A DNA stretch of 64,000 nucleotides from Himantopus leucocephalus (taxonomy: Eukaryota; Chordata; Aves; Charadriiformes; Recurvirostridae), in NCBI GenBank assembly GCA_003993805.1, contig RSEF01000001.1:183524923-183588922 (forward strand), read 5' to 3'. A model generated the notes under the pieces. That model did not search any database, had not been told where the DNA came from, and was given only the letters and a program-made list of their open reading frames with translations. Below, one piece after another: positions 63,261 to 64,000 of this stretch (its first letter is position 1; every line of letters begins with the position of its first letter). The position numbers were made by a program, and so were the translations under genes.

Positions 63261-63491
63261 AGATGTTCAGGATAGGCCTTCTCATCAGCATGGGCAGGAC
63301 CCAAACATACTACGACCAACCGCGCAAGCCATGCCCCTGACAAGGAGTTTATCTTCTAGCACAATGCAGTGATGCNAGATGTTCAGGATAGGCCTTCTCA
63401 TCAGCACGGGCAGGACCCAAACATACTACGACCAACCGCGCAAGCCGTGCCCCTGACAAGGAGTTTATCTTCTAGCACAATGCAGTGATGC
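63261..63491. repeat. 115-bp direct duplication across a single N, probable assembly artefact
   Basis: 63261-63375 and 63377-63491 are the same 115-base sequence apart from two T/C or A/G differences (CATGG versus CACGG, CCATGC versus CCGTGC). A lone N at 63376 sits exactly at the junction. Both differences are transitions, as expected of two alleles. Confidence 0.85.
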
Positions 63492-63577
63492 TACACCCCT
63501 ACACATGGAAATCGTGGCACCTGACAGATCACTNCTACACCCCTACACATGGAAATCGTGGCACCTGACAGATCACT
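63491..63577. repeat. 43-bp direct duplication across a single N, probable assembly artefact
   Basis: 63491-63533 and 63535-63577 are identical 43-base copies with an N at 63534 between them, immediately after the 115-bp pair. It is the third N-separated duplicated overlap in the window. Confidence 0.88.
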
Positions 63578-64000
63578 CTCGGTACCAGCACGGTGTTTCC
63601 CTGACTGAAAGTTTGAAGAAAGCATCTGCCCGGCTCCTACAGGAGCAAAGATTCATCTGGTTCGAATCCTGAAGACTATCACATCAAGAAACAAATACTA
63701 AAATGCAAGTAAACCCAAATGGAATAAGAAATATTCATGTGGAGGTACCTCTTCCAGTTAGAAACTCTCTCCCTTCAGATGCTAGCTGATGCCTTAATGA
63801 CATCCCTAGCTGTTTTAATTCTCATTTACACTGTAAGCAGCAGGGATACAGTCAGGGAACTGCCTGCTAAGGAGCCTGGCAGTTACAAACTGTTCATCCC
63901 TTCTGCCTTCTGTCAGTGCTTTTGTCTAAAGGCATTCCTACAGCATATATTCACATCTGGCCTGGACAGGTGTACTCTTTGCTGGGTAAAACACTGGCTG
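63578..64000. other. Unique noncoding DNA, no gene recognised
   Basis: GGTTCGAATCC near 63660 matches the tRNA B-box/T-arm consensus, but no A box or acceptor stem is found upstream. Nothing else was recognised. Confidence 0.55.

Noticed and set aside
63650..63672. GGTTCGAATCC, a tRNA B-box-like motif
   Set aside because: No A box, acceptor stem or anticodon arm is found upstream, and no cloverleaf can be drawn.
1..64000. CRISPR array, prophage, operon or endogenous retrovirus
   Set aside because: No regularly spaced repeats, no bacterial gene organisation, and no LTR pair or retroviral protein frame. The window is vertebrate noncoding DNA.

Overview
The window looks like an AT-rich, gene-poor stretch of a bird chromosome. 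The main evidence is three 5'-truncated copies of a CR1 LINE with the 3' end typical of avian CR1 (positions 13520-14035 minus, 22034-22280 plus, 47008-47160 plus). One of them ends in the characteristic TTCTAT-type tail. Two weak, very old MIR-like SINE remnants (19165-19240, 23590-23735) fit an amniote genome. Repeat density is otherwise low, which suits a bird. I cannot name the species or the chromosome.

No protein-coding gene can be identified with confidence. The open reading frames are short. The longest, at 59538-60098 plus (186 codons), reads through a poly-A run and resembles no family I know. The rest behave like chance frames in AT-rich DNA, frames inside CR1, or frames running through an assembly gap. 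The best gene-like signal is on the minus strand near 57.7-59.4 kb. It consists of a possible terminal exon (acceptor at 58954/58955, 38 open codons, stop at 58836-58838, about 1.1 kb of AT-rich DNA, then AATAAA at 57747-57752 followed by GT-rich DNA) and a possible 69-nt exon just upstream (59290-59358). Their reading phases do not join directly, so this is a lead and not a gene call.

Layout: 1-4455 unique DNA, CpG-bearing at its left end; 4456-4766 a probable assembly duplication; 4767-13519 unique DNA; 13520-14035 CR1; 14036-22033 unique DNA with hairpins, a strong G-quadruplex motif and a MIR remnant; 22034-22419 CR1 running into a 100-N gap, then an (AGGGA)n tract; 22420-47007 unique DNA with two small CpG-rich islets (27.8 kb and 29.7 kb), a GC-rich segment (42.5-43.0 kb) and several poly-A tracts; 47008-47160 CR1; 47161-63260 unique DNA with the possible minus-strand gene end and a candidate regulatory block at 61.3-61.7 kb; 63261-63577 two more probable assembly duplications; 63578-64000 unique DNA.

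None of this amounts to a new biological system. The observations best supported by the sequence itself are: (i) single-N marks separating near-identical direct copies, which are probably false duplications; (ii) two short CpG islets, one with paired CACGTG E-boxes; (iii) several perfect short inverted repeats, some abutting; and (iv) the possible minus-strand gene end. Conservation could not be tested here.
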